From Bordetella parapertussis (lineage in GTDB: Bacteria > Pseudomonadota > Gammaproteobacteria > Burkholderiales > Burkholderiaceae_C), in the NCBI GenBank assembly GCA_945900685.1, contig CAMDJS010000003.1:1-45154 (forward strand): 45,154 nt of DNA, read 5' to 3'. The translations under genes were made by a program, and so were the position numbers. This document shows positions 36,125 to 43,714 of this stretch, one piece after another; the stretch's first letter is position 1, and every line of letters begins with the position of its first letter. The notes below the pieces were generated by a model, which ran no database searches, was not told the DNA's origin, and was given only the letters and a program-made list of their open reading frames with translations.

Positions 36125-36703
36125 TCAGCGCTTGGCGGGTTTGGTTTCATAGGGTGCAATGCTGATGGCCTCTAGCATGTAGCCGCTGACGCCTTGCGAA
36201 GTGCTGACTCGGCCTTCTTTTAATTCGCCCTCCACCCACAAGACATCCATCGACTCGGGCATTTTTTTGATTTTGCTTTGCGCGGTAGGCCGCACCAGCA
36301 CAATTTGGTTTGCCGGTGGAGGCGGCGTATGTATGCAAGCGCCGAAATAAGGAACCAATAAAAATTCGCGTTTTTCGGATCTTTCTGCATCCAACGGAAC
36401 CGCATAGCCTGGGATGCGAATTTTTTTGTTGAGTTGTGTTTTGACGATCGGTGCATCGTCTAGTTTTTTGCGCATCGCATTCATGGCCTTGTTGGCTTCA
36501 TCGCTGCTGTCCTGCAAATAAGACATCTTGCTCAAAGCCGCCATTTCCTTGGTCATCTCCTTGACCCAAGGATCGGGCATCAAATCATTCCATTCAATGG
36601 TTTTGTATCCCTCAGTCTCAGCCATTGCCATACGGTCAATCGCCAAGCCAAGCAATGCCAGCATCGCGTGGCGGCGGTTTAAATGCAAATAATGTGAAGA
36701 CAT
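36125..36703 (-). CDS. DUF3299 protein, exported
   Basis: A 192-residue DUF3299 protein. Residues 9-27 form a signal-like segment (NRRHAMLALLGLAIDRMAMA), possibly a short twin-Arg or Sec signal. The family motif is VPYFGACIHTPPPPANQIV, with a conserved Cys-Ile-His. GGGAG lies five bases before the ATG at 36703, whereas the frame to 36742 overlaps the permease gene and is not preferred. It follows the ABC ATPase and permease genes in the same operon, as in many proteobacteria. From memory, DUF3299 is also found in the Vibrio ZrgABCDE zinc-linked set, so zinc homeostasis is a candidate role. Confidence 0.8.
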   Translation of the reverse strand: MSSHYLHLNRRHAMLALLGLAIDRMAMAETEGYKTIEWNDLMPDPWVKEMTKEMAALSKMSYLQDSSDEANKAMNAMRKKLDDAPIVKTQLNKKIRIPGYAVPLDAERSEKREFLLVPYFGACIHTPPPPANQIVLVRPTAQSKIKKMPESMDVLWVEGELKEGRVSTSQGVSGYMLEAISIAPYETKPAKR

Positions 36704-36716
36704 GTCAACTCCCAAA

Positions 36717-38015
36717 CTAAACAGACGGTGGATGCAAACCATCCATCAAAGACAAACTGTAAGCTCGCCAGGCGGGTAACAAACTCGCCAATACGGAGAC
36801 GCTGAACAATGCCCCGATACTGATCAGCGCTTGAAGACTCGGCAGTCCAGGTTGCACCATCACACCAAATTGAGTTCGAAGCATATCTTGCGCAATCAAT
36901 ATCAAGCATTGCGTGAAAGCATAGCCGATGACAATACCGATGAGGCAGACCATCACAGACTCAATCAACACAAAACCCATCAATGCGCGAGGCGAAGCTC
37001 CCATGGCGCGCAAGATAGCGAGTTCTTTACGGCGACCGCTCATGGCAACAAGCAACACCGCAGCCACACTGAACATCGCACTGACTGACACCATCATGCC
37101 AATCACCACCAAACTGTTTTCAACGATCTTCACCACTTGCCACAACTCATCCAAGGCCACGCCAGGAAGTACGGCCATCAAAGGATCACGGCTGAGACTT
37201 TCAATTTTGCGTTTGACTGAAAACACCTCCGCCCGGTGATGCAAGCCAACCCAGACCGCAGATAAATTGACAGGTTGCAAGTCAACAGCCGATTGGGCTT
37301 GCGGCAATGCCGTAGCAGCCGATTTCAGCGCTTTGGGTGATATTCCCATGCCCCAGCCTTGGTGCATGGATTCAAAACCTTCTAAATTCACCAACACGCT
37401 TCTATCGATGGGCGCACCCGTAGGTTTAAGGATGCCCACAATCACCAGTGGATGGTCATCATGGTCAGTATCCTCAGGCCCACCATTTGCACCATGTGTC
37501 AGGATGAGTTTGTCATTGATCTGATGGCCGAAATGTGCAGCCACTTCAGCACCTAAAACCACTTCATTCACTGCAAGCGCGTCTGAGAGGGGATTGCCAA
37601 AAGCGCGACCGTGGGCCCATTCGAGCCCGCGGCCTTGGCTCTTGAATTCAGCAAACAAAGTTGCGGTGGTGCCCAACACCGGATAGCCTTTGTAGGTGTC
37701 TCCTAGCTGAATGGGTATTACCCAACGGACTTGAGGCATGAGCTTTATGTCTTCATACCCTCGTATACCCATGTTTTTGCTGGGACGACCGATCTGGAAA
37801 ACGCTGTAGAGCATCAATTCGGTGGCGCTTCCCCTCGGCCCCACAATCAAATCGACGCCGCTGACGGCATTAGAAAAACTGCGTTTGGCATCTTCACGCA
37901 ATTGTTGTACGCCGAGCAAAATCAATACAGAAACACTGACCGATACGGTCACCAATATAAGTGCAAATCGACGCGACCATGCACTTTGCCATGCCAGTGA
38001 CAACCAGAGATTCAT
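36717..38015 (-). CDS. ABC transporter permease, FtsX/MacB type
   Basis: A 432-residue inner-membrane protein with one N-terminal span (ALILVTVSVSVSVLILLG), a large periplasmic domain of the MacB_PCD kind from about 40 to 285, and three C-terminal spans at about 300-330, 350-370 and 395-415. This FtsX-like topology belongs to mechanotransmitting ABC systems such as LolCDE and MacB, which act on periplasmic lipids, lipoproteins or envelope partners. It overlaps the ATPase gene by four bases and is followed by the DUF3299 gene. The transported or displaced substrate is unknown. Confidence 0.88.
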   Translation of the reverse strand: MNLWLSLAWQSAWSRRFALILVTVSVSVSVLILLGVQQLREDAKRSFSNAVSGVDLIVGPRGSATELMLYSVFQIGRPSKNMGIRGYEDIKLMPQVRWVIPIQLGDTYKGYPVLGTTATLFAEFKSQGRGLEWAHGRAFGNPLSDALAVNEVVLGAEVAAHFGHQINDKLILTHGANGGPEDTDHDDHPLVIVGILKPTGAPIDRSVLVNLEGFESMHQGWGMGISPKALKSAATALPQAQSAVDLQPVNLSAVWVGLHHRAEVFSVKRKIESLSRDPLMAVLPGVALDELWQVVKIVENSLVVIGMMVSVSAMFSVAAVLLVAMSGRRKELAILRAMGASPRALMGFVLIESVMVCLIGIVIGYAFTQCLILIAQDMLRTQFGVMVQPGLPSLQALISIGALFSVSVLASLLPAWRAYSLSLMDGLHPPSV

Positions 38016-38704
38016 TCGCCAACCCCAGACTTCATTTCAAACAGTTGGTCAAACCTTGGGGCGAGCTTAGGGTTGTGACTGACCATCACCACACTGGCGT
38101 TTTGCCTTTGCGCCGTGCTGAGTAAAAGCTCAATGAATTCCATTTGATTAGATTCATCCAAAGCCGAAGTGGGCTCATCTGCAATCAACAATTGAGGCGC
38201 ACCCATGAGCGCGCGAACCGCGGCCACCCGTTGTTGTTGTCCGACCGACAAAGTGTTGACGGGTTGTCGCCATAAACTGGGTTTGAGTCCAAGCGAGTTA
38301 GCGAGAGACTCGGCTTGCTTTTTTGGGCTGCCCCACTCCTTTGCAGCTGAAGCAGCACGGCTTGGAAATAAACGGGTGGGTAAGAGCGCATTCGCTTCGA
38401 CATTCAAGTAGGTGAGCAAATTGAACTGCTGAAAAATAACACCGATTTGCTCGCCCCGTAAAACGTCACGTTGAACCTGATTGAGTTTTGCCATGTCACG
38501 ACCAAGTACTTCACACACACCTGATTGCACTTGTATGACGCCCGCAAGCAAGGAAAGCAGAGTGCTTTTGCCACAACCGCTGGGGCCTTGAATAAACAAA
38601 TGCTGCCCTTGGGGCAAAGACAGATTGTCAATTTCAAACAACGGCGGACGATCAACCCAAGCATGGGTCAAGCGGCTCAAATGAAGTGCATGGGATGTAG
38701 TCAT
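38012..38704 (-). CDS. ABC transporter ATPase, LolD/MacB-like
   Basis: A 230-residue cytoplasmic ABC ATPase powering the adjacent FtsX-like permease. Walker A is GPSGCGKST at 40-48, the signature is an LSVGQQQRVA variant of LSGGQ, and Walker B is LLIADEPTSALD. A conserved Q-loop (GVIFQQFNLL) and switch His (MVSHNPKL) are also present. LolD-like ATPases of this kind pair with FtsX-fold permeases. The gene is 17 bases after the quinone oxidoreductase stop on the same strand, so the transcript may start further upstream. Confidence 0.92.
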   Translation of the reverse strand: MTTSHALHLSRLTHAWVDRPPLFEIDNLSLPQGQHLFIQGPSGCGKSTLLSLLAGVIQVQSGVCEVLGRDMAKLNQVQRDVLRGEQIGVIFQQFNLLTYLNVEANALLPTRLFPSRAASAAKEWGSPKKQAESLANSLGLKPSLWRQPVNTLSVGQQQRVAAVRALMGAPQLLIADEPTSALDESNQMEFIELLLSTAQRQNASVVMVSHNPKLAPRFDQLFEMKSGVGE

Positions 38705-38721
38705 AGAAAATCAGATCAATA

Positions 38722-39720
38722 TCAATCTGCCGCAACTTTCAACATGATTTTTCCAATGTGCACAGAGGACTCCATCAGTTCATGCGCTTTAACCGCCTCC
38801 GACATGTCAAACACCTGATGGATCACCGGAAGGCATTGGGCTTTCTCCAGCAGTGGCCAAACCTTTGTCCTTAATTCACTGGCCATTTGAGCTTTATCTG
38901 CTGCAGTGCGCGGACGCAGTGTCGAACCGGTGAATGTCAATCGTTTGACCATCAAACCGATCCAATCCACTTCGGTTTTTGAGGGCTGCAAAAAAGCAAT
39001 CTGAATCAATCTGCCATCAACTCCTAAGCTTGATAAATTGCGCTGCATATAGTCTCCGCCCACCATGTCCAAAATTATATTGACGCCTTTTTGATCAGTG
39101 GCATTGAGCGTTTCTTGGACAAAGTCCTGAGTGCGGTAATTGATGGCCACATCTGCACCCACGTCCAAGCACGCCTTGACTTTATCTTCATTGCCCACGG
39201 TGCATAAGACTTTGGCGCCGAATGCTTTGGCAAGTTGAATGGCGGTCAATCCAATACCCGAAGATCCCCCATGCACAAGCAAGGTCTCGCCGCTTTGCAA
39301 GTGCCCACGTTGAAACACATTGGTCCACACCGTGAAATAGTTTTCGGGCAACGCGGCCGCTTGCAGCAAACTTAATCCCTTGGGGACAGGCAGAACTTGT
39401 CCTTGCGGTATGGCCACATACTCTGCGTAAGCACCCCCATTAGCCAAACCGCAAACAGCCTCCCCTATTTGCCATTGGGTCACGCCTTGACCCAAAGCGA
39501 CCACATGGCCGGAGGCTTCCAAACCCAAAATCGGTGAGGCGCCTGCAGGCGGCGGATAACGTCCACTGCGCTGTAAACAATCCGGGCGATTAACGCCCGC
39601 ATAAGCAACCTTGATCAGAACGTGTCCCTCTACAGCAGGAGGCACTTCGGTTTCACCCATGAGCATGACATGGGGTGAACCACCTGACCCGTGTTCAATG
39701 TATTTCATCATTTTTGTCAT
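38722..39720 (-). CDS. NAD(P)H quinone oxidoreductase, PIG3 family
   Basis: A 332-residue medium-chain reductase of the zinc-free quinone oxidoreductase (PIG3/QOR) type. It has YAGVNRPDCLQRSGRYPPP near residue 40, a Rossmann motif GGSSGIGLTAIQLAKAFG around 150, and the C-terminal IGKIMLKV closing strand. Members reduce quinones one electron at a time with NADPH, protecting against redox stress, although this branch has mixed substrates. Nucleotide preference cannot be settled. It precedes the ABC genes by 17 bases and follows yaeQ by 45. Confidence 0.88.
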   Translation of the reverse strand: MTKMMKYIEHGSGGSPHVMLMGETEVPPAVEGHVLIKVAYAGVNRPDCLQRSGRYPPPAGASPILGLEASGHVVALGQGVTQWQIGEAVCGLANGGAYAEYVAIPQGQVLPVPKGLSLLQAAALPENYFTVWTNVFQRGHLQSGETLLVHGGSSGIGLTAIQLAKAFGAKVLCTVGNEDKVKACLDVGADVAINYRTQDFVQETLNATDQKGVNIILDMVGGDYMQRNLSSLGVDGRLIQIAFLQPSKTEVDWIGLMVKRLTFTGSTLRPRTAADKAQMASELRTKVWPLLEKAQCLPVIHQVFDMSEAVKAHELMESSVHIGKIMLKVAAD

Positions 39721-39765
39721 TCATCTACCTTGGTAAAGCTTTGAAAAATCACAAGAACCATTTTG

Positions 39766-40326
39766 TTATAGCCATTTGGTCGTTTCAAAATTGACACTGC
39801 CCAGATGGCTACTGAGCGTCATGCCGCCCTCTTGAATAGTGGCCTGCAACTGCATACTGCGCTCTGCCATGGCCGCCATCTGCTGTGATGCGTCATGAGG
39901 AATTCTGAACACGCCTAACTTTCTCTGCCGGTGCAATTTATTTTCTATGCTCTTCCACCAAATATCAGCTGAGGATGAGAAGGCATAAACCAAAACGGAA
40001 TCAGATTGGCTGCTCGCGCGTTGCAAAGTTTTTTCATCTGGCTGCCCAACTTCAATCCAAAGTCTTTTTCGACCTGTGAAATCGGTCAGTGAAACATCGG
40101 GGTCATCCGGGTCAGACAGACCCGCACCGAAGGCCAACACACCATCACCTTGGCAAGTAACTTGTAGTTGAAAAGCGTTTAAAGACAGCGCCGCCAATCT
40201 AACCATCATCCGTTCGTCGGTCTCACTGGGATGACGCGCTAAGGTCAGTGCATGATCTGCGTAATATGCATTGTCTATGTCAGCAATTTGTAACTGAGCT
40301 TTAAAAACAGTAGATTTAAGTGCCAT
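39766..40326 (-). CDS. YaeQ-family protein
   Basis: A 186-residue protein of the YaeQ family, a conserved bacterial fold with a nuclease-like (PD-(D/E)XK-related) core but no agreed activity. MALKSTVFKAQLQIADID, HPSETDERMMVRLAALSLNA and GRKRLWIEVGQPDEK are the standard motifs, with the last containing the acidic/Lys residues of the nuclease-like site. Length matches E. coli YaeQ (181). It stands 37 bases downstream of a small unknown gene and upstream of the quinone oxidoreductase. Confidence 0.92.
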   Translation of the reverse strand: MALKSTVFKAQLQIADIDNAYYADHALTLARHPSETDERMMVRLAALSLNAFQLQVTCQGDGVLAFGAGLSDPDDPDVSLTDFTGRKRLWIEVGQPDEKTLQRASSQSDSVLVYAFSSSADIWWKSIENKLHRQRKLGVFRIPHDASQQMAAMAERSMQLQATIQEGGMTLSSHLGSVNFETTKWL

Positions 40327-40363
40327 GACGAATCATAGTCGTCAAGCGCGGTTATGGCGACCG

Positions 40364-40558
40364 TCAGGCCTTGACTGCTCTGAAACCTGAATAAAGGCGA
40401 GAAACCGGGCGACTTTTTTGCTCAGCTTCCTGAGCGAGTTGAGAACGAATACGCTCAAATGTGTTTCTAATGGACTTATGCTCAGAAGGTACGTATTGAT
40501 ATCGGTAATCAATTTCAGCTGAAAGCCTGTCTGTTTGTACCTGTGTTGACTTATTCAT
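40364..40558 (-). CDS. Small basic protein of unknown function
   Basis: A 64-residue, helical and Arg/Lys/Glu-rich product with no signal peptide, so probably cytoplasmic. I do not recognise it. The segment PSEHKSIRNTFERIRSQLAQ looks like an amphipathic helix. GGAAACTTGA precedes the ATG as a possible ribosome site. It sits between yaeQ and the second bactofilin gene on the same strand. Coding status is likely but unproven because of its small size. Confidence 0.5.
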   Translation of the reverse strand: MNKSTQVQTDRLSAEIDYRYQYVPSEHKSIRNTFERIRSQLAQEAEQKSRPVSRLYSGFRAVKA

Positions 40559-40700
40559 TCAAGTTTCCGTTAACAATCTTATGGCTGTTAACGAACCGGG
40601 ACATAAATAGGATGACAAAAACCTGAAAAAATATGAATTTATTTATAAAAAGTAAGCCAATAAACCAAATGAGCTATTTAGAACTCAAAATAGCAATTGA

Positions 40701-41072
40701 TCAAGAGTTTATATTTTCTTTGTTGAATTTGGTTTCTCCGGGAGGGTGTTGAACCATTTTTCCCTTGAATTGCCCGCCCCGCTCAATTTCAATATCGGCG
40801 TAATCCAGTTGGCCAGTGACGTTGCCACTGCGATGAATTAAAAGATGTTCGTGGCATATGATGTTGTCAGACAAAATACCGTGAACATCAATTACTTTGG
40901 CTTCAATGGTGCCGGCCACATTACCCTTGGGCCCAATTTGAAGGTCAGATACTTTGATCTCACCTTGTACTGTGCCATTGATACTGGCTAAACCAGGGGC
41001 GTAGATAGAACCTGTGAAAGTAACGCCTTCACCAACAAACAAACTGCTTGGGTTTGAAACTTGATCTGTCAT
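40701..41072 (-). CDS. Bactofilin (second paralogue)
   Basis: A 123-residue bactofilin whose beta-helical core (residues about 12-108) lines up with the first copy: GVTFTGSIYAPGLASINGTV, IEAKVIDVHGIL and IEIERGGQFKGKM. By eye the two cores share a clear but partial identity, so they diverged long ago. It lacks the long low-complexity tail of the first. AAGGA lies just before the ATG. Divergent to it is a gene set of membrane and zinc-ribbon proteins, with a 237-base AT-rich gap between, suggesting a shared control region and perhaps a shared structure. Confidence 0.92.
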   Translation of the reverse strand: MTDQVSNPSSLFVGEGVTFTGSIYAPGLASINGTVQGEIKVSDLQIGPKGNVAGTIEAKVIDVHGILSDNIICHEHLLIHRSGNVTGQLDYADIEIERGGQFKGKMVQHPPGETKFNKENINS

Positions 41073-41309
41073 GTGTATCCTTCAAATCGGCCATACATAC
41101 TAAGAAATAAATTCTAACTCCAAAAAAACAAATAGTCATCCGAAGTAGTACACAAGATAAATGCAAATTTTAACCTTAATTTTATCATATCAAAGTCAAT
41201 TTATCCCATACTCGCAAGCAAATATCCTCAAGTAGGCGCATGATCATCCGATCCACTTGGTACAAGACCCGTCTGCAACCCATCGCCAATATTGAATTTT
41301 TTTAAATCC
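41073..41309. other. AT-rich divergent promoter region
   Basis: The gap between the second bactofilin and the membrane Cys protein is AT-rich, with A runs near 41123-41130 and T-rich stretches near 41168-41180. It must carry promoters in both directions, but I cannot place a -35/-10 pair with confidence. Confidence 0.45.
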
Positions 41310-41837
41310 ATGACCAATTTGAATAAACTATTTGCACTGACACTATTGATGACTCTCATCAATGTGCCTATGTATTTTTATTCAAAAACACTGTTTAAAA
41401 ACTCAGGCAGTCAACAGGAAGTTGCTGCCGCAGAACAAGTAAATAGCCATCAACACAATGCTGAACAAGGCCATGCTGGTGCTAGCGACCCGTCCGGCAA
41501 AGAGCAAGCGGCCATCCAAGCGACTGAGGCAGTTCAACTGAATCAAGACATGGCTAACGAGGAGAAACCAGAGCGCTTTAAATCTCTGGCCAACTTATAC
41601 AGGCCCCCTTTGTTCGGGAAATGCAAAAAATTATTTGAAAGATTTAACCGAAAAATATTTCCCGACAAACCCTACAAAGCCTTTGTCTATAGTTTTGATG
41701 GTGAAACGGCCTACTGTGCAGACGCATACACAGACAAGGGACAGCGAGAAGCAGAAGAAATTGTGATCAGGGATTGCGAAGAACATCATGCGGGCTCAGG
41801 TAAATACTCCCCGTGCCGAATTTATTCATCTGAATGA
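41310..41837 (+). CDS. Membrane-anchored Cys-rich protein of unknown function
   Basis: A 175-residue product with one N-terminal span (LFALTLLMTLINVPMYFYS, residues about 7-25) and a periplasmic tail. The middle is Gln/Glu/His-rich and probably flexible. The C-terminal 70 residues contain four cysteines (FGKCKK, AYCADAY, RDCEEHH, SPCRIYS), with a final Cys-x12-Cys pair like that in the exported protein at 32675-33004. I do not recognise a family. The ATG at 41310 begins the membrane segment, while an upstream TTG at 41292 is less likely. The next gene starts within or just after its stop, so co-expression is likely. Confidence 0.7.
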   Translation: MTNLNKLFALTLLMTLINVPMYFYSKTLFKNSGSQQEVAAAEQVNSHQHNAEQGHAGASDPSGKEQAAIQATEAVQLNQDMANEEKPERFKSLANLYRPPLFGKCKKLFERFNRKIFPDKPYKAFVYSFDGETAYCADAYTDKGQREAEEIVIRDCEEHHAGSGKYSPCRIYSSE

Positions 41838-41854
41838 AAGACACAGGAAACAAA

Positions 41855-43027
41855 ATGGATTGCGTTGCTTGCGGAAAACCTATCTCGATCACAGCCAAGT
41901 TTTGTGGCAAGTGTGGTGCGCCCGTTAAGCGCGATGAACCATCCCAAGCGGATGAAGCGTCAGCTGCGCCTCAAGCGCTTGAGCCCACGCCTCATCAAAC
42001 AGAAGAAGTCACTCACCAAAATGACTCAATTCATAACCAGAGTACAGAACAACTGGATGAACTGGTGTTGACGATTGACCTTCCAGTAGCAACAACCGAG
42101 CACAAATCCCTGTTAGAAATCGATTTAAATCTCCCGCCTCCAGAAAAATCTACAGCTGCTATTCAAACTGAAGCGGTCACCCATCCAGAACTACCGATAG
42201 ATTCTCACGGGACACATCAACCTACCGCGACTTCTCATTGGCAAGCGAAGTGGGAGGCCGATCAAGAAGCCATTAAGAGTTTGCTTGAAAAACATTCTCA
42301 CGTGCTGGACTTCATTTCCTTGTCTGCTCAACAGCAATCCCATTTACAAAATCAACCCAACCCGCTTGAGCCTTTGCTCAAAGAAGTGATTCAGCAACAA
42401 GGGCAATTACAAGCAGCATTGAATGCTCTTGAGGTGCCTGCGCATCAGCCTCAAGCCGAGGTCACGCTCAAAATGCCTGAAGAATTTAAGCTTCTTTTGG
42501 AAAAGCAAAAAATTGAATTACAAAAGTTTTTCAGTCAGAATATTGCTCATAACTCTTCGAATATTGAGGCGACCAACTCCGAGACCATCGTTAAAATTGA
42601 AGCCATGTTGTCGGCAAATGCCACTACGACGGAGAACCTAGAGAAAAGTCTGGTACCGATAACGCAAACCGTCGCAGATTTGAGAGCCAAATTACAAGCC
42701 GTATCCAAGAAAATAGATGACGCTTCTAGTCAATCCAAAAAAACAACCGCTGCCAGTGCAGGCGATAGCAGCGAAGGCAGCGGCGGATTCATTATTTTTA
42801 TTATTGGTCTGATGTGCGGCTTAACTGTTGTCTTGAGTTCATTGGCCATTTATAACTTTCTCAGCCATGAACCACCTCCCACCGCTAAAACATCACCTGA
42901 TGAGCCAGGCGCGGAGCACAGCAAAGCACCTGCCAAAGATGAACATGACAGCGCAGCTTCGAGTCACACTGCCGCTTCAAATGACAAGCCCGCCGCTGAC
43001 AGCCATTCCAAAGACAAAAGCCATTAA
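41855..43027 (+). CDS. Zinc-ribbon, coiled-coil, single-span membrane protein
   Basis: A 390-residue protein of unusual layout. Residues 3-20 form a zinc ribbon, CVACGKP then FCGKCGAP, with cysteines at 3, 6, 17 and 20. An acidic, Pro/Glu/His-rich linker follows. From about 136 to 295 is a long helical, Gln/Leu/Lys-rich region that looks coiled coil. A single span lies at about 311-336 (FIIFIIGLMCGLTVVLSSLA). The tail is His/Asp/Ser/Lys-rich. The ATG at 41855 has AGGAAACAAA upstream, though an ATG at 41834 overlapping the previous stop is possible. I know no named family with exactly this order. The zinc ribbon would face the cytoplasm if the span is oriented N-in. Confidence 0.75.
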   Translation: MDCVACGKPISITAKFCGKCGAPVKRDEPSQADEASAAPQALEPTPHQTEEVTHQNDSIHNQSTEQLDELVLTIDLPVATTEHKSLLEIDLNLPPPEKSTAAIQTEAVTHPELPIDSHGTHQPTATSHWQAKWEADQEAIKSLLEKHSHVLDFISLSAQQQSHLQNQPNPLEPLLKEVIQQQGQLQAALNALEVPAHQPQAEVTLKMPEEFKLLLEKQKIELQKFFSQNIAHNSSNIEATNSETIVKIEAMLSANATTTENLEKSLVPITQTVADLRAKLQAVSKKIDDASSQSKKTTAASAGDSSEGSGGFIIFIIGLMCGLTVVLSSLAIYNFLSHEPPPTAKTSPDEPGAEHSKAPAKDEHDSAASSHTAASNDKPAADSHSKDKSH

Positions 43028-43052
43028 ACTTGATGCATACTGAAAGACATTC

Positions 43053-43703
43053 ATGATCTGCACCAGTTGCTATTTCATCAATCCAAGCGAAAACGTTTTT
43101 TGCCAAAACTGCGGGGCTCACCTTCCGCATGTACAAAGCCAAAAACCAAGCATTTCGCCTTTGGTGTTGGCAAATACATTGGACAACAGTTCACTGTTGA
43201 TTTCACGCGGCTCTTGGCAGATGAGGATGGATTTGTTAATGCCTTTTTTGTGGGTAGCTATTGCGGTATTTGTCGTGACTTTGAACAATACCTATGCGCT
43301 CAGTATTTTGGGTCTAGGGCTTGCGTTTGCTCTTTACAAGTCACATGACACACGCCAAATCATTCAACAAACCATACCCGTTGAATTGATCAATAAAACC
43401 ATCATTGCCTATGGACCAGCCAACACCACCAGCCGGTTTTCATTACCGACGGGTGTGTTGTATTTATTGTCAGATGGTTTGTATTTCAAATCATTCGACA
43501 GCAATGAGGATATTTCATTCATTCATATTGAAATTTCATTCACTGACACGGCTGTTCGAAAAGGTGGTTTTTCTATCTTTCCCCATTGGCATGAAATTGA
43601 AATGAACAATGGCATGAAAGACAGATTCACATTCACGGTACAAAACGGTGGTGAATGGATGTTACTGATGAAAGTGATTCGCAGCGAGCTGAGCAAACGT
43701 TGA
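43053..43703 (+). CDS. Zinc-ribbon two-span membrane protein with PH-like tail
   Basis: A 216-residue protein starting with a zinc ribbon, CTSC...FCQNCGAHL, with cysteines at 3, 6, 17 and 20, exactly the same spacing as in the previous gene. Two spans follow at about 60-77 and 81-96. The C-terminal 110 residues (GVLYLLSDGLYFKS and later DRFTFTVQNGGEWMLLM) have the strand pattern of a PH- or GRAM-like domain. It begins 25 bases after the previous stop, so the three genes form one operon. The family is unknown to me. A zinc-ribbon membrane protein of this kind could act as an adaptor for envelope assembly. Confidence 0.72.
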   Translation: MICTSCYFINPSENVFCQNCGAHLPHVQSQKPSISPLVLANTLDNSSLLISRGSWQMRMDLLMPFLWVAIAVFVVTLNNTYALSILGLGLAFALYKSHDTRQIIQQTIPVELINKTIIAYGPANTTSRFSLPTGVLYLLSDGLYFKSFDSNEDISFIHIEISFTDTAVRKGGFSIFPHWHEIEMNNGMKDRFTFTVQNGGEWMLLMKVIRSELSKR

Positions 43704-43714
43704 AGCGACGTGTG

